Below, one piece after another: positions 35,501 through 51,269 of a stretch of 64,000 nucleotides of DNA (position 1 is its first letter; each line of letters begins with the position of its first letter). A program made the translations under genes and the position numbers. Origin of the DNA: Prunella strophiata (taxonomy: Eukaryota; Chordata; Aves; Passeriformes; Prunellidae); assembly GCA_036583965.1 (NCBI GenBank), contig JAZBQD010000001.1, positions 27,066,597 through 27,130,596 on the forward strand, in the 5' to 3' direction. The notes under the pieces were generated by a model, which saw nothing but the letters and a program-made list of their open reading frames with translations, was not told the origin of the DNA and searched no databases.

Positions 35501-38500
35501 AAATCATGTGATCTGGCAAGTCTTTGGAACCATGTGTATGAATTAGATTATTTATCTTGTCATAGGTGTAAAAGATTTCACTTGACTGCAGTATTCTGTT
35601 GGTGAAAAAATCCTGTTCTGGTTAAATAAGTGACACAAAATGTCTGTTAAAGTGGGATAAGCCTATGAGTTTCTTAGAAAATACTACAGGGATTTCTGCA
35701 CTATTATTTCCAAATGGATGTTTGGTAATATGGGTCTGTAAAATATAACCAGCCTCACAGAAACATTAAATGAATTGCTAATAGCTCCCTCATCTTATGA
35801 ACATATGACATTTAATAAACATTTTTCACACTAAATGTTACTTTATTCCTTCCACAGATCATTAAGCTGTCCTTCACTTGCCTACCACAAGAAAATGTTT
35901 CAGATGCAATCCTGTTTACTGCTCTCTAAAGGCATAGAAAATTTTGTAGGTTTTTGTCAATTTCTTAAAACTAATTACTTTCTTCAACTTCAGGATAAGG
36001 AATGTACATAATTTTGTGAAAAAAAAAACCCCACAGCCTTATTCCCTAATGTTTCAAGTAATTTAGTTTTACTGCAGTCAAAAAACAAACAGGCAGAAGC
36101 AGAGTGCAGGTATTTAGACCAAGATTTTACAATTTTACAATTTTAACTGAAGGATTTAGAAGCTGTGCACTGTACATCTCCAATGACAAGAAAGTTGACA
36201 TATTTATTGATACCCATACTTTATTGCCTAGATAGCTGGTCTGAGTTTCGCAGCAAAGAACTCGAGAGACTCAGAGATGTAGGACTCAGACCTTTTAGAA
36301 TGGTGCTGTTTTTTATGTGTCTTGATTTGGGAATCTACTTTTCTTTAGGAATCCAATTCTGACAATAACAACTATATTTGCTGTACACTTTCTTATGTTG
36401 CTTCATTTTATATAATTTAGGATGAGGAAAGAGAATTACTTAAACTTGCTCCAATTACCCTGCATGCCTTTTTGCACATGGTGTAAGTGGGTGCATTACT
36501 GAGCCTCATTTCCAGCAGTTCTGTGCTACAGGCTCAGAAGAAAATACAAGAGCATAAAGTTTTCATTGTATTTTTGTCAAATTTACTGTCTTATGGGGAA
36601 GTACTTCCTGTGTGTCAGGAGTCTCTCAACCCACCCTCCTGAACCATCACTAAGTTTAACACCAAGACCTCCAATGCTCTTCCAAATTTACTGAGTCCTT
36701 TCTCTAGGAAATCAGGCATGGAAGTGCCTTTATGCCTCAGATTGCAGATAAGCAATCCACAAGTGTGGGGTGCTTAAAAGGGTTTGATTTAAAAGAATTT
36801 CTCCTCAGCTATGTAGATCTACGTAGCTATTTGGTTAGGAAGAAGAGCAGCACCATTCCTATTTGTTATTCCTTTCCATTTCACAGGGATACATACTTGA
36901 AAGCTTTAAAGACTATTGCAGTGAACTTTATCAGAAAACACAGCCTTTGTCCAACATCTCTTATGATTCAAGAGAGGAAATGCAGAATGACAGTTCAGAA
37001 AAATACTCCCATTACTGTGCAATTCTCCCATGCCTGCAAAATGTGTAGCAGGGAACTGAACTGGTCATATCTCTCTTTTTTTTCAATGCTAAGCCCCTTT
37101 AATAATTTTCTAACTCAACTATAGCATTGTGGCTTCTTTTGAAAAGCTGCTGCACATTTGCTTGCTGTCACAGTGTGCAAGCCATGCACATACACAGCAC
37201 AGCTTGCTCTGCATTCATGCTCTATGTGGTGTTAAACATTACAGAGACAAAATTCAGATATGTATAAGTGCTAGAGAAACTACTTTTTTTGTTTCTTTTT
37301 GCTAACTGAAAAATTTCTATCAAGACACTTTGTGATTCCATGGAAATATTTTGCTTAAAGCTGGTGAGTAAACACAGACACATGAGGTGAATATTTTGCC
37401 ATAGAGTGTTTTCAGATTCATAAAAAGGCTCCTTGAAGGACACACTGCTTCAGTACTCAAATTTGAGTGCTCTCTCAAGTCACCTAGCAGATGCCTTTGC
37501 CAAACTCAGTCCTTTGAGGTTGGTGCACTGTATGAGCAGCCCTAATGGAAACACAGTGGCAATTGTCAGCTTGTTTATGACATCAAACCCCAGTCAGAAG
37601 ATGGGAGCAGAGAAGCTCTGTTTTCCTCTAAGCTAAAATGTTTTCTTGACATCTGAGGATGATTTGTTCAAGCTAATCAATACCAAGGCAGGCCTGATGG
37701 GGAAGCACTGTGACTTGGACAAAGCTCTGCAGTGCACAGAGCACTATGTCAGAAATGCCAGACTTTTTAAGTGGGAATACTGAGATATTTGCTGAGATGT
37801 GAGAGCCACAGAGCTGAGGGATCAAGGCACCAAGGAAACCTCTCTCTTACCTCAAGCTGTAACAGTTCAAATGTTGCCACTTCTATTTGACTGTGGGTGC
37901 TGGCACACATATCCTGGCAGCATCAGACCAATGTGTGTTTATGACCCCACAGACAGTATAATAAATAATGTTCCATATCATGCAGTCATGCAAATGCAAT
38001 CATGGCTTTTTGCCACGCCTATTCTGCCTTGCTTATGGAAACATATTCTGCTTAGAAGTCATTAGCTAATAATGCAAACAACCAAGTAGCAGCAAAAATG
38101 AATGGCAAGAAATTATTTTCCTCAGAGCATCTTGTGTAATTTTAGATGCAAGCCATGAATTTATGACTTCAAATATGTAGGAAACAATGGGAAAATTACT
38201 TAACTGCTTATCTGTTTGAACACTGTTAAGGGTTCAAATCCTTTACTACCATGACTACATTACAACCTTAACTACCATAAAAAACCCCATAACAAAGATG
38301 GTCTGAAATCCTTAATGCTGGGGATGAACAATATGACTCATCCATGAGATTTAAAGCAGACAGGGCTGTGATAAAAAGAATCATTAGCAGCTATCACCAG
38401 CAATAAAAAATAGCATATTGGAACAAAAGTGTGTGATGTGCACACAACCCAGAATCACCTACAGCGAGAGCAGCAAAATGAAAGCTGCTGTTTGCCCTCA

Positions 38501-39655
38501 TTTGTATATGGGGATGCACTGCAATTAATTGTTGGGAATATAATGTGAGAATGGTGCCAAAGGGCTCCATATTTAGAAATATTAAACTCCTGGAGTGTAA
38601 CTGCTCTCTCAGAGCCATTCAAACAAATGAATTGCCTGTGCACAGATCAGCTGCAAGCCAGAACCAGCAGGATGGTGCCTCGTGCTGATGCCTGCAGCAC
38701 TGGCAGTGACACCCTGTCCTCAGGCCAGCTCACCCTCAGTGCAGCACCCTGCACAGAACAGCATGGAGAAGAAAAGGAGCAAAGAGGGGAAAATTCATTC
38801 TACTCCTCTTCATAAACACAAACTACTATTTAAATCTAGGCAAAGTGGCTTAGATGAATGTGCAATTTAGGATTTCACAGAAGACTGAAAGAGCTACTAT
38901 GGCCTGTCTCCCACGAGATCCCTCACTAAAACCTGACCTCCAGATGATCAAAGTGCACTTGTTTTCTTTCTCCTTGTTTCATGTCCATTCTACAAACCTT
39001 AAGGTGTCTCAAAGAATTTAATAGTTCCCAATAAATCTCAGAGAACATTCCCCCATCAAAGATCTTTTGCTTTCCAGGTTTGAGACACTTTATCTTCCTC
39101 TGAATTAGTATTGAGGAATACAATGTTTCCTTTATAAAACCTTACTACTAGGGCATAAATTATTTTGACAAACAAAAGCAGGGCAAAAGGAAGGTCTTGT
39201 ATTCTTTTCCACTACAACAAACTAGATGTGTCAGCAAGCAAATTAGTTTTATAGAAGAGTCTAAAAAATCACCTGCATCACTCTCACCAAATTCATGACT
39301 CAGATTGCCAAGGTACTTTTGCTTTGGAACATGGCTGGGTCGGAAAACAGCACTCTAGAATATTCTGCTGATCCAAATCCTCCCTTTTCCAGAATATTTA
39401 AAGAAAGAGGAATAGTTACTTTTCCAAGGAGCTGCAAGACTCTGGCAAATTATCTCTATTATCTGTATTTTCTGTGACTCTGGCTGCAGATCTTCCCAGT
39501 CAGCTGTTCCACTCATCACATTTACCAGAAGCAGTCCTTTTCCCTAGAATGCTGTACAGAATGGCAATCTCATCCTGTTGCTTCCTCAGCCCATTAATTC
39601 AAATATGGTTTGAAATCAGTGTGAAACAAGGGACTATATTGCTCTTAAGCTGGCA

Positions 39656-39672
39656 ACAGCAGCAGCAGCAGA
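39656..39672. repeat. (CAG)5 microsatellite
   Basis: Five CAG units. They give a glutamine run in one chance open frame that ends just downstream; there is no reason to treat this as coding. Confidence 0.85.
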
Positions 39673-42600
39673 AATAGGTATTTACATTTCTGAATAGCTT
39701 TATAAAGGATCAGTAAATACCCCAGCATCAATGAAAAAGTACTTCCTACTTTGCTGTAAAACCTCTACCTAGCATGCAGATAAAAACAAAGTTTTTTTCT
39801 CCAGACATGTTTGTGAGGAATTCAGTAGCTTGTAATATCAGAGAACACTGTCAGCAGCAGCAGCAACACTGTTCCCTCAAAGGAAAACAGTTGTCCATTG
39901 CAAACTGCTGTCCCCTCCTTTATTCTGCAGCTGTGCACTTTCAAGAAAATTTTAAACTGAAAAACCAGCTGTCTCTGTTTTGCATTTGCTGAATGCCTTT
40001 CCCATTGAGGATTAGAGATTTTCTTCCCCTAAATAAAACAGAAAAGAGAGCTTAACACATGATTAAAAACAAACTTAGGCACCTAAATACCTTTGTAGAA
40101 GATCTCAATACCTTTACATTTGTAAAACAAAGTCACTTGCAAATTGGAAACCAGTCATATTAGATTCATACCCCTTAAGTGCTCATTAAAATTTTATTTC
40201 TTTGGGGTAACATCTAGATTGTGGGGACAAGTGACTCCTGCCCCAAGCCTCACATTCATTCACACGTTCAGCCAGACTGAAGCAGGGACACCTGCATGCA
40301 GCTATTGTGCAATGGAAGAAGAGCCACGCATGAATTACTGCAGTCTAGCAACACCTCGTGCTCTTGCAGCTGGTTCTTCCCTGACACTGCTGTTCCTGCT
40401 CCTGCCAGCTACCTCAGGTCAGCTCTCAGACACCTGCATTTGCTCTGAATTATCTGTTTTGCCCTCCTTTTGCCAAACAGCTGCATTAGCAGAAAGCTCG
40501 CAGGGCACCAACAGCCGGAGCCTGTACTCTCATGGGGGAAATTTCTTTGGAGATCCAGCAACTGCAGAAGGCAAAAGCAGCTCATCTGAGCCACCTGTAC
40601 AATCATATTGTGCTGCCCAGCTGAGGCCTTAAACCCATCTTAAGCTCCAAGGTGCAGAACCTGATTTTTCTAATGTGTAAGAATTTTCCTTTCGTTTTCA
40701 GTCTAAATTTATACTGCACCAACTTAAACCCATTCATTCTTGCACAAACACTGTCTTTCAGTTTCAATCATTCTTATATTTCCTTTATATTTATCCACTT
40801 GGTGTATTTATAGACCCAATGACATCTCTGACATGTTTCCCAGGCCATCACTCCATACAGCAGCAACTTTCCTGACAGGCATTGGAACATCTATCAATTA
40901 CTGTACTGGATCAGCAATATTTCACTCAAAGAATGGCATTCAAATACTTTTTTAAAAAAACCTGATCACTGCTTCCGCCACAACTTCCCACATTCCTATA
41001 AAATACAGTATCTTAAAAGAGCCAAAAATATACCATGTACCTATTGGTGCTGTCACAATCACCAGACACAAAACAAAACCATCCATCCATTAACATCAAG
41101 GAGGTAACAAGCTATGACTAGAGCCTTTGAGTCACACTCCTCATGGGACAGGAGAACACAAAATCTGCCCTCAAAAGTGCAAGTTCACCCAAAAAGGAAC
41201 AGCAAGGACTGTGCTGGCTGGCACAGCAAACTGTCACAATGAAGCCAGAGAATTTCCTTAAATCCCTTCTGCCTATGAAGGAAATTTCTCACCCCACTAA
41301 ATAGATTTTATCTTGAATTATAAACCAGAGAGAATGTAATAGAGAAAATGTGTTCCCATCATATTTGTGTGACAACTTACAGATAAAGTAAATCAAAACA
41401 GTTTAAAATGTATATCTTTTCTATAACCAAGTTCTGCACTGAGGAACAATTTTAAGAATAAGAATATTTTGGTTTTAGAAAGGAATATAGGATTCAAGAC
41501 AGAGGTCTTAAGATTGCACTTCTGAAAGCAAGAAAAATTTTTTTTTTTTCTAAAAAAATCAAGTTGTGGTAATTACAGGTTATATACACACAAAGTCATA
41601 CAAGAAATGCAGTCATATGCTGTGCTTTTGTCTGTCTTTTGTGTAGGTGCTAAACACTGCTGCACAGACATTATAACACAAATACATTTTTATTCCTCTC
41701 TTTTTTTTTTTTTCTTTTTCCTTTTTGTTATTTTTTCTAATGTTGTTTAAATTGCTTGGACAACTCACAATAGAAATTTTTGATGTCTCGCTGACTTCCC
41801 TTTCCTGTTCAGTCTGCAACTGCAGCAAGTTTAAATATCTGCAGAGTAACTACACAGGAGTTGGTAAATACTTGCCTAACAACTGTCACAGTATCTGAAG
41901 AAATGCTTGCTGGAGAATTAATATGAGTTGAGGCCTGCAACATGAACCTTCTTTCCAGAAGATCATCTCAGTCAGTGCTAGAGTCATATATGAATCTCTC
42001 AAAAGTGTCTGAAGACAGACAGATATGACAAATGCCACAAAAAAAGGCACACAGCCCTAGTCTGCCTGACTTGAGTCAGTGTCACTGTGATGGAGCCTGA
42101 TTAGCTGCTCTGCAATGGCACATTTTCATTTTCTTACAGCCCATTAGGCTGCTTTTAACAAAATTAAACACACTGCAGGGCAAAATAACTAAGCAAACCA
42201 AAACAAAAGACTTACACTGTTTATAAACATTTTCTTAAGAAATTGCCATTTTGAGGATAAATGTTTCTCTCTTGAGCAAACTAGATATCATTCTTCCCAG
42301 TTTCTGCCTTTGGACATCCCCAGACCTGGGATGGGGGAGAGCAGGCTATTTCTATGAAATGCATTCACTAAAAATACATGACATATAACTGGACACTACT
42401 AAATAAAATACATGTAGACAACAAGGGAAAACTAACCATAAGAATAATAATACAAATCAAACTCCACCATGATGAGTAAGATGAATTAGATTAATTAGCA
42501 TCCATCTCAACTAAGTTAATGTAACAGGAAGCTGCAGCTTTGTATCCCATTCACTGCTTTTCCTAGGTGTTGGAAATTTCTGCTTTCTCTGCCCATGGCC

Positions 42601-43535
42601 ATTGAATTGTCTTCTCTCTCTTTGTGCTCCTGTTTATTTTTGTATAAAATCCCACACATTGGAGCGTGGCTTCCCAGTTTTTTTACACATGCCAGCAGGA
42701 GAAAGGTGGCAGTGGCATTTTAAGTGTCTGCAAAAGTTTCAGGGTCAGGATGCTCTGCTCTGCCACCACCTCACCCCTGCTTCAAGGGGAAGAGTTAAAC
42801 ATGAGAATGGACACCACACCTTGAGCCTGGCCCACTCTCACTGGGAATGCTGAGAAAGCAAAACTGGAGGACATCAGCACTGGGCAGCAGGAGGTGCTGG
42901 TACCAGCAGACAAAGCACATCACATTTCTGTGTGCTGGTCCTTCCCTTGAAGGCAGTGCTCAATGCAGCTGGGGAAGATGCTATTTGTGATGGAAGGGTA
43001 CAATCCCTGCAGTTGTTCTGGACTGCAGCTCACTGTTAAATGATATATTTTAGTGCATTTTCATCCTAGAAAAAAAGGCTCACTGCTTACATTTTTTTTT
43101 CTCAAGTTATGCCATGAAGAAATATAATTTGCCTTTTAATAGAAATGTCAAGGATCCATTCCCTCCAATTTACTATATAGATTTTTAAATCCCATACAAA
43201 AATGTTATAAGTTTAATTGGAAAAGACAGCATGACAGCATAATTTTATACAACTGGTTACAATTATTACAATAGCAGCTTCCACAGAGCTCTCAGTGATT
43301 TTTCAAGAGCATTTACAAGCATAAAGTGTGAGTTAGAAAAAAAAAAAAAAGTAATTTGCTACAGCTGTGCAAAGTGTATTAAGGAAATCAATCAGCAGTG
43401 ACACAGATATTCAGAAATGAGAGATATTTTGCCCATCTGAGAGCACAACTCTAAGATTTGGTGACGTTAATAGGCTTTTTTTAAATGACCAGATTAAATA
43501 AAGCATTATATTTTAGCTCAGATATATGGCACATG

Positions 43536-43602
43536 AAAAAAAAAAAAAAAAAAAGCAGACAAACGGGTTAGAAAACTATTCTGGTTGTTTTTTTTTTTTT
43601 TT
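43536..43602. repeat. A19 and T15 runs in inverted arrangement
   Basis: A19 at 43536-43554 and T15 at 43588-43602, separated by 33 bp. They could pair as a hairpin with a long loop. An A14 run lies 200 bp upstream. Confidence 0.85.
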
Positions 43603-46600
43603 CACTTAAGAGGAGAGTGAGATCAATATGACAGAGTAAGAGCCCAGGAAAAAATGATGACAAAGGCACCTCTTTGACAGCCTTAGAGCTGGAGTTGTGA
43701 ACAACTTCCTTCTGTTCAGACAGGAGAATTTGCTCCTTCTTTTGTAACCACAACTGCATCAAAGATATCCAAGTATTGCCAGCTTGTTTTCCTAACTGCT
43801 AGATTCACAGATGGTTCAGTTCTGGCTAAGCCCTTGGGTCAAAATTAATGTTATTATTATATGCAACAGACACAAAGCCTTTATTTTAACAGATGATGCA
43901 GAATGGAGACTTATATGGAAGACCAGAAAATCAAGCAAACTTATTTCTTAAAGGGCATGTTGAACACAGATACTAAAAGGAGCTTTGAGAGCAAAAGGGC
44001 AATAAGAGAACAGAACACTTAATTAGAAAATAATGAAAAAAGCTTATTAGGGAAGTTTAACACACGGACAGAGAAGACAGCAACCCAGTTATTTTCCTGA
44101 AGTGATTTTATGGTGATTAAAGTTCTGCAGATTCATTATGCTCTAGATTTATTCTTTATTTACATTTGAAGATATTCTCATGGGCCAAAACACCCTTTTT
44201 GACCTTGAACTTTGTGCTTTTGTCATTAGATTTCTAACACACACAAACCAGATCAGAATAATCCAATAAGGACAGGCTGTAAAGAAACTGGGCTGTGAAT
44301 AATACATGCAAATTATGTTGAAAAGGGACCTGTGAGAGTTCCACCTGTGAGGGAGGAAGATGGACAAAATTGCTTTTCTTCTTTAGGGAGAGGGGCAGGC
44401 ATACCAGTATTTATACAGCAGGCAAATTAATTGGCTTTTGCTGAGCTCTGCTGCTGCAGCTAAACTGCTTCCACAACCTGACCTACATAACTTCCAATTT
44501 GCTTGGGAATTTCCTCATTCAGCCACAGGACAGCACAGCACACACAAACTGCAGAAATGATCTTGGGAAGTCATACAGCCCCATATGAAATAAATTTCTT
44601 GTGAGCAAATTAAAACTTCATAAAATATATTTGCAGCGCAAAATTAATCAGTCAAATCAGAAATTGCTGGATTAAAACTCATATAATACAGCCAGAAAAC
44701 TGGTATAGTAATTTAAAAGTACTGTCAATGGCAATTAGCAATAAGCATCTAATTTATGGGACACTCCATATCCAGTGCTTTGCAGCAACACTTATATTTA
44801 TACACTGACAGCCCTCATTTTCTCTGCTGTGCTCATTTCTCAGTCTCATAATTTTCCTGGTATACTCAAACTAGGAAAAGCCTGTAAGTTACCCTGCCAT
44901 ATTAAAGATGCAAGTTGATTTTCCAGATTGCCTACTCTGAAAATGCCCAAAAAGTAGCTACCACAATAGGTTTGATAGGAAAGAAGTCTCATGAAAGCAG
45001 AATTTCTCTATAGGGTTGGTTGAGCTCTGGACTCTATCCTGTTTGCAGGATTTGCACTCAGTCTCAATGCACATATGTAATTTAAGGACAGATTCCAGGA
45101 AAATCCTGTATAGTTTTGGGGGTCAAATGTTCTTCCACAACCCTGAGTAGATCTGTAAAATCTTCCAGTACCAGTCCCTCTTCTTGTGCCAACAGAAGCT
45201 GGACAGGGAATCAGATACAAACAGCTGCTGTCTCACCAAGCAGTTTTCACCCTACCTTCTCTCCATTACCAGCTTCCCAGTCCAGTGTTTGTTCTCAGAT
45301 ATCCTATCCACTACCAAGATATCCAAACCAAGGCAAACACTAAAAATATCACTTAGGATTCAAAAGAGAAAGAAAGACCTCCCAGCCCTAAAACTATGTA
45401 TGAAAAGGTACAGCAGCCATGACTTTATTTCTGGGCATTTCAGAGGCATTAAGAAGTTATTTTTCACACAGTCCAAGTATAATTTAAAAAAAAATTACTT
45501 ACGACATATAGGAACCTAAATATTACTAAATATTGACAGGTTCCAAAACTCCTCTAATAATTTTGCACTTTCTCTTTACTTTTTACTTTTGTGTGTGAGA
45601 TTTTGTATTCTTACAGAGCAAACACACTATTTTACATTCAAATACTGGTGCAGCTGCTACTACCTAAAGCTTGAGAGATTTATGGATAATAACACAAGTG
45701 CAAAATAAAAGAGTACATTTGGATGCATATCAAACAGCAGCTGCATCAGTCACTCCAACTGCTGGACAACAGATTCAAGTCTACAGATAAATGTAAAACA
45801 AAATAAAATTCCTCAGTCAGACAAGTTTCTTCAGAGAAATTAAATTATGCATTTCCCAGTACTGACATGGATAATGGGGTTCTTTTCTCCTCGACCAAAG
45901 CGTGCCACACAATTTGTTTTCTAAGTCAAAAAGTGTTAAAGCAGAAAAGAATAGCTATTCTTCTGAATTGCTATCAATTGACTACTGTGTCAGTCAGCTC
46001 GTGTAACAATAAAAAACCAGATATGTATCAATGTCAGAATCCCAGCACATCCCACTCTGCACACAAAACATCCTCAGTTCATTTTCACAGTCACTGTTGT
46101 AGGATGCACACACTGCTGCTTCCCAGTCACTTCACTTATTCTGACATCTAATTTTACAGCATAAATACCACACCCTGCCCAAAAGAAAACCCCTCTATAT
46201 ATGCCTTTTTTGCCATGAGCAAGAGACCAAAATAAATGACCAAAGCAGTCCCACTCAAACCTGACAACTTCATGCAGTTGCTTTTTAGTCTTTATCAATC
46301 AAAACCACTGAAATAAAAATAATGGTATAGAGGAGAGCTCTGGATTGAATTCTTGATTGAAAATCTGTACCAAAAGCCAGCCTTGACACAGGTCTCATTA
46401 ACAACTCTGGCAGTAAATGGCATTTTGAGTTTACCATACACTGGGGAGGAACAGATATAAATCAGGGCACCCTGTGGTCATCACCTAGGGATTAACATTC
46501 CAGTGCATTGATCAAGCAGCTGTGTCTATTCTACCTTTTCCTTCACTTCTAGGTTTTTATGGCCAGCAATTTGAGACACTCAGCAATCTCAGAGCATCCC

Positions 46601-48356
46601 AAAGTCCCTGCTCAGCAATGTGCCTGACCCCAGAGCCAGATCCTGCCCGTGAGCCCAAGGCAGCAATAGCAGACAGGGCCCTGCAGACATGAACACTAAA
46701 TTTGTTCACATCCATCACATTGAGAAGGACTTTTTCCTCCTGCTCCACTGTCTTACACAATTAAACCCCCACAAAACTCATCTTAAAACATAGTGTTTTT
46801 CTTGTATTCCCCGACTTGGTTTTGAGGTTTTTTGAGCCAACCATGTGCTGCTGAAATATTTATCTACTCCTACTACTTGTAATCTGCTGGCAAGGGATTT
46901 TGTGTAAAGAATAAAATAGGATGTGGTTAGGCAGTAATATTAATTTATTCTCTGATCACATATTTTTCCAAACTCTATCCTCCTGAAGAATCTCTTAGCT
47001 AATGCCTAGTACACAACTCCATTTACTACTTTTTAAACTGTACTATCACTCTTGGCAATAATATCTCCTTTGCTGCTGCTCTTTTTTCTGCTCAGACAGG
47101 CCATCTGCCATCCTGCTCTCCAAACTATTTGTCAGCTCCAATCTCTGTAGGCACTGAAGGATATTATAGGTGTGAATTACGTTCACATTGTTCTTCCTGT
47201 ATTTTTGGTTGAGGACAGTACTGTGCTGTAATGAGACACTGACTGTAGAGAAAAAGCAAAAGCCCACAGCAGCTAGGACAGAAGGTACATGTCATAAATT
47301 TTCAATGTGCATTTCCTATCCCTTAAAACAAATTTATTCAAATTCTCCCCTGGCAATCAACTTTAAATGGATTTCAGCACATGTAGATGTTGGCACGGGA
47401 TTCCAAGTTACTCACATTAGGTTTTCTCCCTAAAACTGACCAATTTTCATTAAGCAAAGTAGACAATTTTTTTCAGTGAAAAATGTGTAGATGATACTCA
47501 GATTAATCAAACAGGAGAATCTTTGGAGTGGTTTTAGTGGAGTAATTTTAAGGATTGAAGCTTTGACAGGCAACTTGTCAGCCAATGAAGGGTTGTTGAA
47601 AGTAAAGCACATTGTAAAGATGAGCTGTGACTACTAACAATTTTGGTTTATGTCAGCACATAAGAAGGAACATTTTCATATAAAAGATCAAAATGGGAAG
47701 AACTCAGCCTGGTTGTTCCAAACCACTTGATTTAGGGTCATGACTGGAAGGCAGGGAAGATCAAGCCTCTTTTAATACCTTTTTATTTCTGGCCCCTCTA
47801 AACATGAGTAATTTTTATTTTAAGTTTTGAGTAAGTCTCATTCTCTTAGTAAATCTCATTCTGACTTTAAGCTTCAGGAATTTTCATTTTCAGGACAAAC
47901 TCAGCTGGAAAGTTGAAACATACAGGAGACTTCGAGGTCTTATTCTGGGCAAGCAAAGGCTCATTTAGAATTTATTTTAGCAAGTCTCTTCATCTTGAGC
48001 AAAAACTAATTGCACAGTATATAGAAGGAAAAAAAAAAAAAAAACCACCACTTCAAAACAATCACAACAATGAAAAAACTCCCACAAAAGCACTTTTTTT
48101 AAAAAAAAATCTCATCCACCTTGTCCATCTTGAAGATGCTGTGCATCAGGGAAGTGTAGAAAGATCTGGATTTTGTATAGCATAAGAGGTTAACTATAAA
48201 AATTCTGCTGAATTTTAGAAAGATTTTATAAATACTGAGCACTACTGACCCAAGAGGCAGATTGCTAATGTTATATTATTTCATTCACTTGAGATACACC
48301 TAAAGTGTCCCAAATTAAAAAACCTAAGCAAGGTCCAGTTCAACCTAGCCCAAGAC

Positions 48357-49384
<1,028 letters not shown>

Positions 49385-49756
49385 ACCCATTTACTACTTA
49401 GGAAAGTTAAGGTTATCTTTATTCATACAGATGCAGGGCAGTATGAAAAATCAGGCAGAACCTTTCCTGCTTTCACAGCAACTTCTGGTAAGAGCTTTCT
49501 GACTAATGCAGGACTGAGGAAAGCAGAAGTCCTGGAGGGAGAGACAGGTTACCCTGAATGTCCCCTCAAAGGCACAGAAAGCTCATAAAGCAAGAACCAA
49601 CCAAAATGGGTCATGATCTCCCCAAGCAGATGCATCTCTACATTTAGCAACCACTATTATAGCTGCTGACATCTTAAGGAAGTGTCCTTATCACCACCCC
49701 AACTGGGCCCAGCTCATCATCTTCTACTTACAAACTCACATAGTAACATTGTCCCT

Positions 49757-50125
49757 CAGAATCACCAAAATGGTTTTGTTTGAGAAAGACCTCCAGGACA
49801 GAGTCCAACCCCTAACCCAATACTGTTGAGGCCACTGCTACACCGTGTCCCCAAGTGCCACCTCCAGATGTCTTTTTAATATTTCCACTTCCCTGGACAG
49901 CCTGACCACTCCAATGCCTGACCACCCGTTCTGGTGAAGAAACTTTTCCTAATGTCCAACCCAAACCTCTCCTGTCACAACAGAGGCCATTTCCTCTTGT
50001 GCTGTCTCTTGTTACTTGGAAGAAGAGACCAACCCCACCTGCCTACAGCCTCCATTCAGGGAGTTGTAGAGGGTGACAAGGTCTCTCCTGAGATCCCTTT
50101 TCCCCAGGCTTCAGTCACCATGTTT
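49757..50125 (-). mobile_element. CR1 LINE fragment, minus orientation
   Basis: The plus strand shows antisense CR1 landmarks in order: 'aatcaccaaaatggttttg' (3' end), 'gacagagtccaacccctaac', 'ccctggacagcctgaccact', 'gaagaaacttttcctaatgt', 'ccaacccaaacctctcctgt', 'gagttgtagagggtgacaag' and 'gtctctcctgagatcccttt'. Its 3' end lies about 375 bp from the (TA)n tract. Confidence 0.88.
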
Positions 50126-51250
50126 CCAATGCCAATAAAATGAATAATAAATTACTGAGAAGTGGCATTGGTGAGTAGCATTTTTACTTGGAGTTCTCCA
50201 GACATCTATACACATGGCTTAACCCAGTTTCTTCTGAAATAAGTAATCTTTTCTCCAGAAGTGTACTGACTGTATTTTAAGGCCTTAAAAGCATTTAAAT
50301 CTTTGAATATTTACTGAACACTAAACAAATCCTGACCACAAGGGTTACTTAAAACGTGGAGACTGATGAAGACAGTAAATGAATATGGCATTAATAGGAG
50401 ACCAAACTGTCAAAGACAGCTTGGTCAGACTGGAATGCAAAGTTCTTACAGAAACAAAAATACCTTTTGCTTTTATAGATATTAACATATATACATACTT
50501 ATATTTACAAGCTGATAATCTCCACAGACCAACAAGCTCCTTCAATAGGAGACTCTTCCCTCATCAGTGCACTGCACTGTCTGCCAGATGCAGATGGAGC
50601 CATTCAGGGACAGCTCCTCCACCAGCAGGAGCCAGGCTCCCACATTAGAGCTGCTCAGCTTCTAGAAGAAGTCTTTTCAGAAGGACTCATTAAATCAAAT
50701 TAATTATTAAATCAATTAAATAGTTAAAATGCATTTGGTCATCTCATTATCAAGAAAACAGCAAGTTTATGATGTAAACAACAAATCAATGCAAATAATT
50801 CAGCTGGATTCTTCACATCTGCTCAGTATCTTAATATTTATCCTGAGAAATGATACCCACCAGTATTTTTTTTTCAGAATAAAGACCTAAGTCAGTATCT
50901 CACATTTTGTAAACTCTAGCACCTTCTATAATATAGATGAGCAGGAAATCAAAATTCTGCGGTGCTCTGTCTTGGTTAGGGATACACTGCAAAAATACAA
51001 TACAGTAGGGATTTCACTACTGTAAAAATTTCAAGTTTACCAATTCATCACTACAGCTGGCTGGGAAATAGCAGAAAAAGCTTAAAAAAAGGAAAAAAAA
51101 TCTACAGCCACAAACCCAACCTGACTGACCCCTACTCCCTTTTCTGTGCTGTGGTCTAGGCATTCACCTGCAAGAGAGCAAAATCTGGTCAAGGACTTGA
51201 ACCTGTCTTTCACCTGTCATGGACAAGTATTCTGTTCTCTGATTATTCTG

Positions 51251-51269
51251 TTTTTTTTTTTTTTTTTTT
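51251..51269. repeat. T19 homopolymer
   Basis: Nineteen consecutive T residues on the plus strand. Confidence 0.9.

Noticed and set aside
39474..39677. Open frame ending in a glutamine run
   Set aside because: The run is a (CAG)5 microsatellite followed at once by a stop. There is no domain or splice context.
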